Below are positions 12,028 through 25,192 of a DNA stretch of 64,000 bases, one piece after another. The position numbers and the translations under genes are program-made. Below the pieces are notes generated by a model. It saw only the letters and a program-made list of their open reading frames with translations, was not told the origin of the DNA and did not search any database. Numbering within the stretch: position 1 is the stretch's first letter; the number at the start of each line of letters is the position of its first letter. This DNA comes from Adineta ricciae. Its lineage: Eukaryota > Rotifera > Eurotatoria > Adinetida > Adinetidae. The stretch lies in assembly GCA_905250025.1 (NCBI GenBank), contig CAJNOJ010000342.1, forward strand, positions 36,609 to 100,608, read 5' to 3'.

Positions 12028-14112
12028 TCAATAGTTACTAAAATGTTTTAGACGATACAAAAGCACTTTGCCATTGTTGTTGCCTATCGTGAAAAAGGCA
12101 CTGTTCGGCGAGAAATCCAATCCATTGACGATTTGTATCTTCTTATCATGAAATTCCGGGAAATTCTCATAGACTGTCAATGTTGGCATATGTACCTAAT
12201 CAGAGACGCGAAAATCTTTCAAGGACATAGTTTTCATCTTAACTTACCAATCGGACTGCTCTTGGAAGATGATAAGAATTCATGGCCAATAATTCTGAAC
12301 TTGCATTCATCTTGACGTTTTGTATCGAAGTTGTCAAGTTTTTCAGATATTTTATTGGTTTTGGTGCATTAGTCTTCATAACGTCATCGTACGAATAAAC
12401 ATTAACAATGCCACTCTTTTGACTAAATGACGGAGAATAACGATCATTATAAGAAGAGATTTTACTCAAATTGAGTACCCTGTAACAAAATATTGTTGAT
12501 TGGATGAGACACACATGCTGGTTGTTGAATAACTTCCATCGTCAATGAAACGATGGATCGCTGCTCGACGACGCACATCGAATACTGTGACAATACCTTC
12601 ATCTGATCAACAATCTTGGTAATGACACATTTATGGATAGAAAAAGAATGTTTACCTCCGCTGGCGAACATAACTTCACCATCCGGTCGAAATGTAACAG
12701 TGTTGATATTACCGGAAAGTTGTGTAGTATCAATCAATTCTTTTGACTAAAAGAAAAACAAACATTGGAGAATGCAATGTAGCGAATGTACTTGCATACC
12801 TTTGCAGAAACAAAATGTAATTGACCATTTCGGTTAATGAAAACAATTAATGATCCATCCGGACTCAATTCAAATTTTCCCAAACGTTCTTCAAATCCTA
12901 AAAAACAAATCTTTACAATCTATGGAAGAATTTTCTCACGAAATAAATAAACCTCTCATCATTGGAATCTGGCTAATTTTTCCTTCGATCATATCGTAGA
13001 CTTTGAAGAAATTTCGATCACCGGTAACGATTATTTGATTGCCATCTTTGGTAAAATGTGTTGAATCGATGGAGTATCGTTCGAAGAACAGAGAATGGAT
13101 CCGTTCGTTTTTCTTTCCATCAACCTATTCCACAAACAAGCTGTCTATTATAAATTCCTCACCGGATTGAAATTACCTGATATAAATTCAGATATTGACT
13201 ACGACCCGCAGTGAGAAGAATTTTTGCAGTTGGATGAAATTCAACGGATCTTAACAATTTCTATGTGAAACAGAATATCGATATGAAGTCATAAAAAGTT
13301 TTCCAAGAAAATCATACAGAATGAGCAACATCATGTTTGAAATCAGAACAACGAAGGCAATCAATTGTCCCAGCTCGTAGTACATTGGATTTTGTTAGAT
13401 AATTACCCGTACGGCGAAACAATTCTTCATCACTGTCATCTAAAAAAGAACATTTAAGTGAAGGTTTCGCTTTCTATTCGCGAGAATTACTCACCATCTT
13501 CTGCTTTCTTATTCAGTAATTTCTCTGCCCATGATGGTCGACCCATTACACGTTCATATCTGCAAAAAATCCATCCATACACGAATGAGTTTGGTCATTA
13601 ACGAAACAAACTTACTCGACTTTCAGTTTAGTCTCATACTCTCCTGTTGTTATCTTTCGTCGTTTCTTCGGTTGAATCTGATTGAAATTTGGTTCACGAA
13701 CACTACAAATATTCGTCTTGTTATTTCCAAACAGAAAGTCAAACTTTCCCATCACTCACATTTCTTCAGTTACTTCTTCGCTATCAATCCAAGCCGGTTT
13801 CTTCGATTCACCTGTCTTGTTCGTTTGCTCCGAATGCACCTGTTTTGTCTTTGTAGTACTAGAAGTGATTTCTTCGAGATAATCATCATCATCACCAAAA
13901 ACCAAATGTGTCAAAGCGGATTCTTCATCAGCACGTTTGCTATGTGGTTTATCATCATCTTCCGTTGCTAGTGTGTATTTAATCCGACGTTTATTACTCT
14001 TTTTCTTTTTCTTCTTTTCAGTTTTCGATGTTTTCGTTGTGATTTCCAGCGGGGCGTCGGAATCATCATCATCGTAACTTTCCGTCTTGATATTCTCATC
14101 GATCGAAACCAT
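12028..14112 (-). CDS. utp18: U3 snoRNA-associated protein 18 homolog (UTP18)
   Basis: WD40-repeat component of the small-subunit processome, acting in the nucleolus in 18S pre-rRNA maturation with U3 snoRNP. The N-terminal exon (14112 to about 13756) is acidic and lysine-rich. It contains THLVFGDDDDYLEE and KKPAWIDSEEV, which match the LVFGD and AWxD segments of the family. Following exons give YETKLKVEYERVMGRPSWA and DSDEELFRRTGNYLTKSNV, also characteristic. WD repeats follow in short exons, and near the C-terminus are KSGIVNVYSYDD and PKPIKYLKNLTTSI. The last exon (from about 12240 to the stop at 12028) ends GLDFSPNSAFFTIGNNNGKV...LLYRLKHF. The start ATG at 14112 follows a possible splice acceptor, so a 5' UTR exon may exist. 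The assignment rests on several separate matching blocks. Confidence 0.88.
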
Positions 14113-14371
14113 GTTTTCCAATCTTAAATAAAACAAAACAATCATGAACATTGCGACTAATTGTCTTTTCTTTCTCGTGTCAATTAAATTGATTCTAACA
14201 TTATTATTAATAGAAAACAATACAATCAATTCTAGAGAAAATGATTATATACACAAACAAAATAAGTGTAACGATAGAAAAACAAAACAAAACAATGAAT
14301 GTATGTACAATAGATGAATAGGATATGTTTGGAATGAATGATTGAAGAATTGCAACAAAACGACCTGAGAT

Positions 14372-17300
14372 TCAGAAAAACCATTCCCTCGCTTCGGTCA
14401 CATCAGGATGGCGAGGATCACCGCGAATAATAGCTGTATCCGCATCAATAGCCTGATCAGCACCTTCGTCTTCTTTAGTTTTGTACTGACCACTTTGTTT
14501 AGTCTTGTGATAGCATAAACCAATTAGGAGAAGAACGAAAATAGCAAAGATTCCGATTGAACCACTGATGATGGCAACATTTCTTGCATAAATATTTTGC
14601 GCATACACAGGACGAGGTAAAGCTACATAGATGAATAGCGAATTCTCAGTTTAGAATTAAATTGCACAAGTCTGAACATACCAAGAATGCTGAAGCCACG
14701 ATCGGGTGGAATTTCGACAGGCTCGGGAAGATATTTGACAGGTTCTGTACCACATGGCCATTCCCTAATTAAGCAAATAAAAATAGATGGCTAAGATCAA
14801 TCGTGCTTCTATTTACCGAATATGTCCACCGGTCCAGGTTATGTTGGGATCACGTTCTTCCAAGAATGCGTATTTCAACGGAAATATACGATTGAATTGT
14901 AATCGGGCGATACAGCCACTGAAACCTTGTTCGGGAGGTGTGGTATCATTTCGTCCGATATACATTACACGTGGACTGTCAAATTGCATATCGATTTGTT
15001 GAGTTTGAGGAAATTCATCCTCGTATGGTTCATAATTATCGACTATGATCATGATACGTTTACCAAAATCACGACGCGTCACGATTATTTCATGATCCTG
15101 TCCATTGGTTAAATCGTATGGAACATTGTATTCAAATGTATCAAAACCATAGTTAAATTTGATGCGCACACCACCGTTATTGTTTAATTCCATGGTAAAA
15201 TAATCCACCATTCCTTTTTCATCAGTCTTATCTGATTTTAATTGTAGCAGAATACCTTGTTTTTTATAAGTAGTAAATAATACACGAATTGTTTCCTCTT
15301 CTGTCGCTGTTATACCTAAATAGAAGATGAATTCATATTTTTAGTTTATCTGTTGAAATTACAATTCCATTAATGAAATCTACCTTCGGTGGGAAATATA
15401 TACTTGATCATTGTATTTGCTTCGAGTCGTGTACCAATTTCAGTCGAACAGATCGGTCCACGAAATGGCGTAAACGTACAATCACAATCGTACGATGACC
15501 AACGTTCATTACATCGTCCACCGTTCAAACAAGGATTACTTTCACATTTACCAACACAACCTGGTGATATGCCATACATGCCTTGCATTGCGAAGTATTT
15601 CAGATCGACTAATTCTCCATTGACTTGAAATGCACGAATACATCCGACGAAACCGTTTCGATTTGTCACCGATGCGCCAATAGTTAGATTTGATGTTAAA
15701 CGCATATGTCGGAATGTCGTTTGATCCTCTGGGTTGGCAGCTGACAAACTATCGACTGTTAAACGTGCTTCTTGTCGATTGATTTCGATTTGTATCGTAT
15801 GCCAATCATTGTCATTGAAATCATATGGTGAACGAATGGTGATGATATTAGTACCACGACCAACGCTGTAGCGAAATGCTATTTCTCGTGGTGCTTGAAG
15901 ACGAATCTGAAAAGAACACAAACAATCATTTATTTTTATCACACAGACATATTTGAAGTGGAAATGTTTACTTCAATGAGATCGCCATCTTCGTAGCCAA
16001 TGTTTTGAACTATGATTGCCGAACCGAATGTTGCTGAATCAAAGCCGGTTTTGAATTGAAAACGTATGTCACCAGCCACTTTAGCTTCAAAGGGTGGTAC
16101 AGTTATGATTGCATCCGCTTTACGAAAGGTGATGGTATTATCGTAGAGTAAGTCACCTTCACATTGAAGACGGCCCACTTGATACCGGCCGTATTGATCT
16201 GAACCAGGTGGTCCAGTATCACCGAACTCGACACGAAGGACTGGTAAGAATTCCTTTCGTGTTAGATAGCCCGCGTCTTTCAGTTCGGTGGCCATTTGCG
16301 AATCACAATTACAAAACAAATTCGGATTTGCACACGTCATATCCAAGCCACACGAGCATTTACCCGTACCAACCTCACTACCACCCCAGTAATCCATGGA
16401 TTGATTTGTACGACCAACCCACCAACCGAACGGTGGATTCGGATAATTCAATAGCCGAGATTTAAAACATGTATACTCAATATGTTGTTTACAGACATAC
16501 GAACGGTCGATTATAGCAAACACTTGAGGTAATGGTATGCGGTAATTTATCGTTTGTGAATATAATGAATCAGGTAGTTGATAGCCACTTGAAACGTAAC
16601 TTTCTAGTTCGTGATAATGGCTAACTTCGGTTACATTGAGAATCTCGGATTTTGCACCAAATCGACATAAGATTGAAAATGGAGCTAGTGGACCGCTACC
16701 ATCAATGTCAATAGTAGTCATACGTTCAGGAATAATTTCATCAGGTTTCATCCGATTAAGTTTATAATCAAGACACGATAATGGATTATCACTAATATGA
16801 CATACAGCACCACTATAGCCAGTTTTTGAACAATCACAACGAAAACGTGTCCATGTCTAATATGAAACAAAACAAATGGAATCCTATTCGTTCTATACAA
16901 TAGCTATTTTGATCTTACTTGAGAGCATATTCCACCATGACGGCATGGGTTTGGCGTGCATCGATCGAACATTTCGCAAGCATCCAGTAGAACATCATGA
17001 TTAACAACCATACCTGTTCTCGGTCGACTACCGTCACTATCCGTCAGAGTTATGTTGCTAGTCAGATCTCTCGGTAATATTTGGATTCCACTCATCACTA
17101 ATTGCCTTACACAACCAACAAAACCGGTCATCGCCGTATCACGATTGATCTGATCACCATTGGAACTGAAAGTAAATCGATCAGTTGTTGATAGATTATT
17201 TCGCGTGAACGAAAATTCCGGTTCATAGTCAACGGTAATGTTAAAACGAAATTGAGTCAACAGAAGACTGATCTCATGCCACTGCCCATCATTTAAATTA

Positions 17301-19408
17301 TCTAAACAGGAAACATTTGTCTACATGAAAATATTTCACAAACGCATTCTTACTTCGACGATGACGAACCGTACGTTTGTTTCCATCCAATTGCACTGTA
17401 CATGCCAGTTGTCCTTCATCAAGAAACAGCTAAACAAAAAGAATACAGTTACTCTCTTCTTTCGAATAAAATATCGTCACGATTTACTCGAAGAAAATCT
17501 TGGTCAGGAACATCGTTGATACCAATCATCAATTGTTTTGGGTCTGATAAATTTGTATAGAATAAAATGCCATTGGGTTCAAATGTACGCATTTGGAAGC
17601 TTAAATCAATGGACGTTGCACCTGGCTTACGAAAGATTTCTAGATAGGAATCAACCGTTTTGAATGTATACGGATGCATATTCATCGAATCATCCTGAAA
17701 ATATCGCAAAAACAAAGGAATTATTCGTAGTTTGATATACATAAACATGCGATAAATAACAGAAAAGCGAGTGCATGGGTAAATATCATAGAGCAACAGA
17801 ACTTATATGAATGAAAAACAAAAACAACCAGAGCAGCAAGATAGATAGCAATTCTTTTCGCTTACTTTTGGAACTAAATTATAAAGAATTCAGATGTGCT
17901 TTAGATTGCGAAAATGAAGAGAAAGATGTATTGATAGCTAAACTTACATCGCACATCGCTCCTGAACCGATCATTCCTTGTTCTAAACCGTAGAATGGAG
18001 CTTGTCGTTGTAGGTTCTGTAATACATCCAAGATTGCATTTGTCGATGGACTGATATAGAGGACATTTTCTAGACATCCTTGGAAATTCGGTCGAACTGA
18101 TAGACCACGTTCCATGTGATTAGGTGCGCCGCCAATGTACAGCTAAAATCGAATCAATACATAACAGCAACGGTGCTTTCATATGTCAGTACCTTGCCAT
18201 CGAGATCTAACCCATTAAATGCACTTCGCGATTGCTCATCTACAACAACTTGATCAAGTTTGACTGAAATATTTCTCATATAACGTGTAACAGCTAAATC
18301 ATGCCATTGATAATCATCTAAGACGCTTCCAATTTGAATGTACGTCGCACCTGGCCGCCCTGGCATTGAACCTGAAAAGAAATTGTGCATATATCAATAA
18401 TCTTCTTCCATATTTCATTCAAACCTAGATCAACTCCAACGAATATGCTTCCGTTTCGAAGTTCGACACTGATATAATCGTTATTCTGTGTTCCTTTAGC
18501 ATATACAAGTACACCATGAGGATAATTGGTTTTGAAACGTAAACGTAGTTCGTCTTGTTTGTTATGCAATGGAATGTATGTTGCATCGTAGTACGCAATT
18601 GTTTGTCCATCGAAATTAAATGATGAAGATGCTAGAAACGAATAAATTAAAAAAAAACAAAGTTTTTCGATAGAATCTAGATCAGTCTATTTACTAAATG
18701 GACATCCATACACTTCCACACGCATAGAAATGAAATTATTCCATTGTCGAGGGTTGAAACGTATATAACGTGTGATAACCGGATCAGAAAGATTATTTCG
18801 AACAATACCATTATCATTTTTATTTCCAGCAAAATTCTAATCAAAATAAACTCATATTTTTTCTCGCTTTCGATATGCTTAACATACCACAATGATTTTG
18901 TCTCCGTTAGTGTAGTGGAACCAATTATGACCATTGTCGGAGTACATTAAATTGAAGACTGACACATATTCCTTGGCAGCTCGACGGCCCTGTGTTGCAA
19001 CACCTGTGACATAGTATCGAGAACCGAGATCGACGTATAGATATTGATCAGCATCCATATAAGCTGGTCGCCAAGCTTTGAAAAAAAAAACAAAAGTAGA
19101 TTATTTTTCGAGTAAAAAATCACTACAGACCATATCGTCCATTAAGTCGAGCAGTGTAAGGTTCACGACCTTGCACAAACGAGGATGCAAAAAACGCTCC
19201 ATTAGGAATTCTACCCGATTCCACACCTAACGTTGGCGGTCGTTTGCAAGGACTATAAATATCCGCAGTTGTAAGACTATCAATGACTAAAATACATAAT
19301 CATATCATTTAAAAGAAAAAAGTCTATTTGATTGCAAAACTACAAACATGATATTGATTGTAAAAGTATGAAAAATGAAATGAAATGCATCGATGAAAGA
19401 ATCCACAT
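14372..19408 (-). CDS. neurexin-IV / contactin-associated protein (Caspr/CNTNAP)
   Basis: Type I membrane adhesion protein of septate or paranodal-type junctions. Exon 1 (ATG at 19408) encodes a signal peptide, MWILSSMHFISFFILLQSIS, spliced in phase 1 to the discoidin (F5/8 type C) domain (about 19290-18680; SPCKRPPTLGVESGRIPNG). Then come two laminin-G domains (about 18600-17000), an EGF-like module (CTPNPCRHGGIC), a fibrinogen-like region (about 16750-16150), a third laminin-G, a second EGF (CESNPCLNGGRC) and a fourth laminin-G (about 15300-14800). A transmembrane helix (VAIISGSIGIFAIFVLLLIG) is followed by a 45-residue tail. The tail ends EWFF, a hydrophobic PDZ-binding terminus like the EWxI ends of the family. 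The domain order matches neurexin-IV/Caspr and not classical neurexin. About twenty short introns are present. Confidence 0.92.
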
Positions 19409-19950
19409 AATTGTGACGATCAACTTTTTCTTTTCTTAAATTGCTCGAAATATCACCATGAGATCAGGACCAAATTGACACACAGTTTCAAATCAGATAA
19501 AAACAATTCTTTTTTCCTTTTCCTGACATGGACAAGGTCAAACGTATATATATATATATATATGCGCATACACCTTAACTGACCGTCATTCTGATTTTCG
19601 ATTGGCTCTCATGGCCTTTCTTTACCGTCTGATGAATCATACAATTCAGTAAATTTAAACAGAACAATCTAGAGATGTCGTTAACATGCATCGTGCATCA
19701 ATATTGTATATAGTTCAAAACTTTATTCATGAGTAAAATAAATGAAAAATAAAGAGAATATTTACACGGGGCAAAAACTAATAGAAACAAATATTCTGTG
19801 AATGAGACGGATCGTAACTTTGTATTGAATCTCTCTCAAACATGTAAGCGTACGGTTTTCGTATTGAAAAATAATTAATTAGTTACAGGACCGAGGTCAG
19901 ATAAAAACGAATTTAATCATTTGATTTGTTTTGGTTGAGTATTGTTAACT

Positions 19951-20265
19951 TCAAGCAGATGCACCAACATCCGAAGGATGTATGTGCTCAGCACGAATGG
20001 ATGCATCAATATAGCCGGTTGTCGATTTAAAACAAACTGGAATGTCCTGTCAATGCAATGAGTTCAAACACGAGTGAAAGTACAAGAAAATCATAATTAC
20101 CATAGCTTGTCGTGGACAGCTCAACGTAAATCCTTTCAATGGTGGCGGTTCTGGAGGTTTATCAGGAGTCACATATTGGCTAAAATTCACCATTTGTTTT
20201 TCGACCCAATCCTTACTTATTTCATCGGTTGGACGGGCAAGTTTTTCTCCATTCTCGCTCGTCAT
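19951..20265 (-). CDS. unrecognised small protein, about 85 residues
   Basis: Two exons. The ATG at 20265 opens MTSENGEKLARPTDE, and the exon ends at a GTAATT donor just left of position 20101. A second exon adds DIPVCFKSTTGYIDASI and stops at 19951-19953. The protein is hydrophilic, with a proline cluster (PDKPPEPPPLKGF), no signal peptide and no membrane helix. I do not recognise the family. It lies about 0.5 kb upstream of neurexin-IV on the same strand. Codon structure and a phase-consistent intron support a real gene; an upstream exon in the same frame (reading SIQPYDQAG before the ATG) is possible. Confidence 0.5.
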
Positions 20266-21783
20266 GCCAGCTTGATCGTATGGTTGTATACTTTGAAGTA
20301 AAGAATAATATTGTTATACTATTTCTTAACTGGCGTAGTTGGATTTTTAGTCTGTGAAGGCAAACAATCGTCGTTCGTAAGTAAATGTGATGATGCGAAA
20401 ATACGTGGTAATACAACACGCGTTTGAATACTGTCCCGCTCTGGGCGGCAAAAGCGCAAAATATTTTTTCTCTTTCTTTCTGTCTCCCTTCCTTTCTTCC
20501 CTTGTTCACTTTGCGCGCCGTGCATGAAAATAACGTCTTTTTTACGATTTTTCAACGGTTTTATTTCCGGTACTCAGACCGTAGTCTAGCGTATTTTGAC
20601 CTTTCAGAGGTGTTGCGCGTTCCATATTGTCAGTAAAATCAATATGCTGATTTTTTTGTCGCGTTGAGTCATAAAATAGATGTTTTTTTTCTCTTGTCAA
20701 ACATTTTATTATACAAAAACACTCATTCCGAATATTATACACTTTGTACAAAGAAAATCACAATAGATTATTCCGAGTATAATTGGCATAACACTGTGAA
20801 AAAGGTTTTTATACTGAATTTCATCCATACAAAGATAAAAGATTCGAGAATACATGACATTTAAGCACAGACGACACAACAAAAACATTTTATGATAAGA
20901 GAAAAAAAAATGATGGCCGTATCACAAAAAATTAGAATATAATAAATGGAAAGACAAGTAGACAGAACAAAAGAAGAAATTTTACATCGGTACTTGATGG
21001 CTATGCAATTAAATTGAGTCAACTATTGCTGTGAAGTATGACTACATGTACACATGTAATGATACTGATGACAGTTAAATGTGAGATACAGATTGAAATA
21101 TAAAATCTGTATTCACTGATGAACCGGTTGCTATGGTGAATAGCAACTCGATTCTATAGAATCCCGAAATGGGGTATTTATTGTCCGAAGACATTAATAG
21201 TTAACGAACTTTAGAGTCGAAGCAAACCGTAAAGTTCGCTCGACGTAAGCTAGATATAATTTTTAGTAAATAACATTGAGAGTCAAAGAGAGGTGTCTGG
21301 ATTTTAGAATGGCTCTAATTGATAGTATGGCGCTTCGAACATGATCAGCGTTTTGTTACACAATTATATACTTTAGAAGTATATGTTAGTCAATGTGTCA
21401 CCGCCTGAGATTATCGTAGCATCACATACTAGAGTCCAGACGAAAGCAATGCTACTGAACAAAATAGTCAGCAAGTAGTAGATATTGACTCGAATATTAT
21501 TTACTAAGAACATTGCCATAGTGGTTTAACTCAAAGTCAAACCCGATAAAAGCAAATTTTGGATTGCTGGCTCATCTCGTACCGATGGTCAATATTGCAA
21601 AGTCACACATTAAGAGGAGAAAAAGACATACATACAATCATGTAACCAATTAGAACATGCTTGTGGTCGGAAGCGCACGGAAACAAGTCTCACATTTAAA
21701 ATGCTTATAATTTTTTGTGACGGCGTCGGTAATCGGGAAAGCTAATTAGTTGGGGGGACACTAAATACAAACATAACCAGTAT
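20266..21783. other. 1.5-kb region without a supported gene
   Basis: Between two short unrecognised minus-strand genes. A frame at 20555-20319 (minus) is rich in basic residues in its first part and reads more like coding sequence near PSQTKNPTTP. Its phase does not join the next exon, so it was not annotated. No repeat or RNA gene was recognised. Confidence 0.4.
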
Positions 21784-22293
21784 CTAATAAGAATAAAACT
21801 TTTTATATATACGTACTATAGCCTTAAAATTTATTTCGTCCACATCTGATCCTCGAGGAAAGTCTAGTTCCTGATGATAAAGAACGATATATATGAATAA
21901 AGACCACTCTGATAAAACATACCTCAGCATGCACTGATAGATTTCCATCCATCATTGAGTGATGATTGATAGTGGGTGGCGCGTTATTAACCTATGAAGA
22001 AAAACAATCGGTCGTAAAACGAGATTAAGAATGAACAATCAAAGCATACACTGTTGTCTGCTTCCATCGATTCAGCTTCATCTCTAGTTGTAACGACAGC
22101 CTGCACAAATGAAAATAACAAATAGGTTTTGATCATTTATATTATATCATAATACTGCGTATGGTGGTGCGGGAAATATAGGTACATCGACTGGCTCTAC
22201 TGTGGCCATATCGATTCGCGCTGGTTGCAGATGGAAAACCGGTTGAAGCAAATGATTTTGTGGCAGTATACGAAGTTGTTCGATTATTTCCAT
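21784..22293 (-). CDS. unrecognised short multi-exon protein
   Basis: Four exons are inferred from phase-consistent splice sites. The ATG at 22293 opens MEIIEQLRILPQNHLLQPVF and runs to a GTATTA donor after FPAPPYA. The second exon (AVVTTRDEAESMEADNS) is about 22105-22054. The third (VNNAPPTINHHSMMDGNLSV) is about 21994-21925. The last (ELDFPRGSDVDEINF) stops near 21784. The product is about 118 residues, acidic and proline-containing, without signal peptide or membrane helix. I do not recognise it. The last exon could instead splice onward, so the C-terminus is uncertain. Confidence 0.4.
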
Positions 22294-23188
22294 TTTGCCT
22301 GTTTCAACTTCACGACTCAATGATGGAATGATAAATTATTTCTGGAAAAAAATATCTAAAACTGAAAATCGATCCATTGCATATAAAATCCAATTATATT
22401 CATCGATCGTTATGCAAAAGCAGCATTGTGTGTGAACTGTTATCGTGTCACTGATAAGAAAATTTGGCCAAATCGTCTGTCTCACGATGCAAAATCTACC
22501 GCCGCAAGTTTGCTCTACAAACTTTGTGTGCTGTATAGTCGAGAAGCTTCTCGGCGCTTCTACACGCACCGTCTGTCTGCCTTTCCTTTCACGTCACTGA
22601 AAGTACTCAAAATAACCGCGTCTGACAGCATAGATTTTTTCCTCGCTTTTCCTTCCTTCTCTGTCTATGGGTTGCGACGAGAAAACAACAAAATACTTGT
22701 TCCTTCGTCTCATATCTCATTGGTTACAACTTTTCCCGTTGTCAAAGAAGTATTCTATTTTTAATTCTAAATCGAATTCGTAATGGTCTCACAGACTGAT
22801 TGTGCGATATGCTAACTGACACTAATTCAAAAATTCCTACGTTCTTCCAATTACTGATAGGTATGAAAATATTCGAAAACAGAGAGAGAAATACGATTGT
22901 TGTTATGAACGAAAAACACCGTTCGTTCCTTTAGGAAAAAGCAACACAAATATTCAGTATTACTCATTCCCGAGCTGGAAACCATTGCTGCTAGCTTAAA
23001 ATGATTTGTGCCAATTATAAACGAATTTCAAATCCTAGTACGTCATCTTTATTTCGGATCTGCATAGGAACTTTATTCGAAGCATTGGTGCATGCATTAA
23101 CCACTCAGTCGAATTTATGACTCATTGTGGTAGTTGAGAAATGTAAAATAATAATTGTTCGGTTTTCTTTTCAATTCTCGGAATTTGA
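22294..23188. promoter_or_regulatory. divergent intergenic region
   Basis: About 0.9 kb between a minus-strand short gene and the plus-strand NUDT14-like gene, so it must hold both 5' regions. Open frames at 22426-22764 and on the opposite strand show no domain. No specific promoter element can be named. Confidence 0.35.
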
Positions 23189-23993
23189 ATGGCGGCTGAA
23201 AAACAAAGTAAATACTCCGAAGAAGACTTATGTCGAATAAAAGAATTTCAAATTGGAGATTTACCGAAAACTTCCGGCTTTCTCCGTCCATTTCGTGCTA
23301 CATTCATTGACGAACGAAATAATGATCCTGTCAAACGTTTTTGGGATGCGGTCGAAGGACATGTGAGTGTATTTTGATTCCACTCTTTGTTTTTAATCAT
23401 TAATTCAATTCGTTATAGAATTCTGTAGCCATTATTATATACAATCGTTCTACAGACGCGCTCGTCTTCGTTCGCCAATTCCGTCCGGCTGTGCATGTGA
23501 TGATTAGTAAAGAAACACAGCATGCTTCATCAGTAACTGAAGTAGATTTTTCCAAACAAGATCCCAAATCTGCGATAACGTACGAATTTTGTGCTGGAAT
23601 CATCGATAAAAAGCATTTATCCAGCAAAGAGCATGCCCATGCTGAAATCCTTGAAGAATGTGGCTTCGAAGTTGATATCGATTCGATTGAACTTGTGGCA
23701 AAGTATCGAATCGGTATCGGCATAGCTGGTCCATTTCAAGAACTTTTCTATGTTGAAGTTACCAACGATATGAAGAAGAATAACGGCGGTGGAAATGCAT
23801 CCGAACAAGAGAGTAAGAAAGAATGGAATGACTGGAATTTATTTTTTCGTTTTCTTTATGTTTAGTGATTATGGTACAGGAGATACCAGTCAGCGAACTC
23901 TATTCACTTTTATTCGATGAAACAAAGGCGAAAGAAACTACTCTGATGTTCGGTGTTATGTGGTTCTTACATAAGAAAGCACGATTACCGTAA
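23189..23993 (+). CDS. NUDT14-like UDP-sugar pyrophosphatase (Nudix)
   Basis: Nudix hydrolase related to NUDT14, which cleaves UDP-glucose to UMP and glucose-1-phosphate in the cytosol. Three exons: 23189-23362, 23419-23812 and 23866-23993, joined by introns of 56 and 53 bp in correct phase. The central exon holds VAIIIYNRSTDALVFVRQFR and the Nudix box GIIDKKHLSSKEHAHAEILE followed by ECGF. The catalytic EExG is intact, but the usual Arg before it is Ala; human NUDT14 also departs from the consensus here. The C-terminal FGVMWFL matches the FGVSWFL of NUDT14. The start ATG at 23189 is the first in frame. Substrate assignment is by family similarity only. Confidence 0.85.
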
Positions 23994-24120
23994 TTGTGCA
24001 CTTTTTCTCGTTTATCAACCATAATAAAATATCGAAATATTTTGATGTGCTACTGCTGGCGTCGGGTCAAATGTTCGACCTGCACTCTTTATAATCACAG
24101 ATAAATGAGAAGGGTATATG

Positions 24121-24760
24121 TCTGACGAGGGGCCACCAGAGGTGATACCTCACGTTTGAGCTGATGTTTTACCGATAGACAAAAATCATAATCAAGATGA
24201 GAGTCCTAATAGGATTCCTCCGCATACTCTGTCATTGTTGAAATTTTTTATTTTGAAGATACGAAGAAATCTCATTCTTGTGGTCGTCCTAAGGACATCG
24301 GAAAATTTTATTTTCAAATTTCGATTTGGAATTGTGCATAGATGAAGGTCCTAACGAGAGTTGCTCTTCCTGGAAATCCCATATCTATTGCTCGTTCAAG
24401 TTCGCACATATGACTAGGAAATCTATAGTACCACCTGTGTCACTTACACAGAATAGTGCTGGTACTATTATTTGTAATTAGGAGCATTTAATCAAGCTGA
24501 GATTTTCCGAAAGGACTACTTTCATTTGGACCTCTATCTATACAGAATTCCAAATCGAAATTTAAAAATACCATTTTTCGATATCCCTTAGGACAACCAC
24601 AAGAATGAAATTTCTTCGTATCTTCAAAATACAAAATTTCAGCAATGACAGAGTAAGTGGAGAAATCCTATTAGAACTTTCACATAGACTATGCTACATA
24701 TTTATGGGTAAAACATAAGTTCAAATGTGAAATGTCACCTCGAGTGATTCTCTCGTGAAA
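24121..24760. repeat. 640-bp foldback (long imperfect palindrome), MITE-like
   Basis: The left half (24121 to about 24440) is repeated as its reverse complement in the right half (about 24441-24760). For example, the stretch near 24252-24285 reading TTTTGAAGATACGAAGAAAT is mirrored near 24608-24632. The apex is a short hairpin, AGTACCA...TGTGT / ACACAG...TGGTACT, around 24428-24466. The outer ends match as GAGGTGA...TTTACC in both orientations. Identity between arms is roughly 80-85% by eye. No open frame is present. It is most likely a non-autonomous foldback transposon. No clear target duplication was identified. Confidence 0.75.
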
Positions 24761-25192
24761 GAAAAGATAATGATTTTAAACCCGAAATATAAGCGCTAAA
24801 TACACATGAGAGAGTATAAAATTCAAATGGAATATAATTCAGCTAAATTATTTTGTTATTCGGATGCTATTTACCCATTTTATAGGAAGTAATTAGCAGC
24901 ATTCATTACATATACAGATGTATTGATTTGAACAGTTGAAGTGAGTAATGAACGTTCGAATATACTCGCGATTTCAGTCTTTCAAATCCAAAGATCTGTT
25001 TTTCACGCTGATAGTTAAATTGCTCATCTAACAACCAAAATAACTTTCCACTTGTCTACAAAAATTACCTTAAAATATCATCGTCACTACTGAGATTGAG
25101 CAATCTAAGCCATTATCAATAATTAAAATGTTTTTTCCTTCAGTATCACATCATATAAAAGCATCATCACAACATTTATTCGTAATCATACG

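Noticed and set aside
20319-20555. Minus-strand frame ending PSQTKNPTTP as an upstream exon of the 20265 gene
   Set aside because: The possible donor does not join the next exon in the right phase, and the first part is low-complexity basic sequence.
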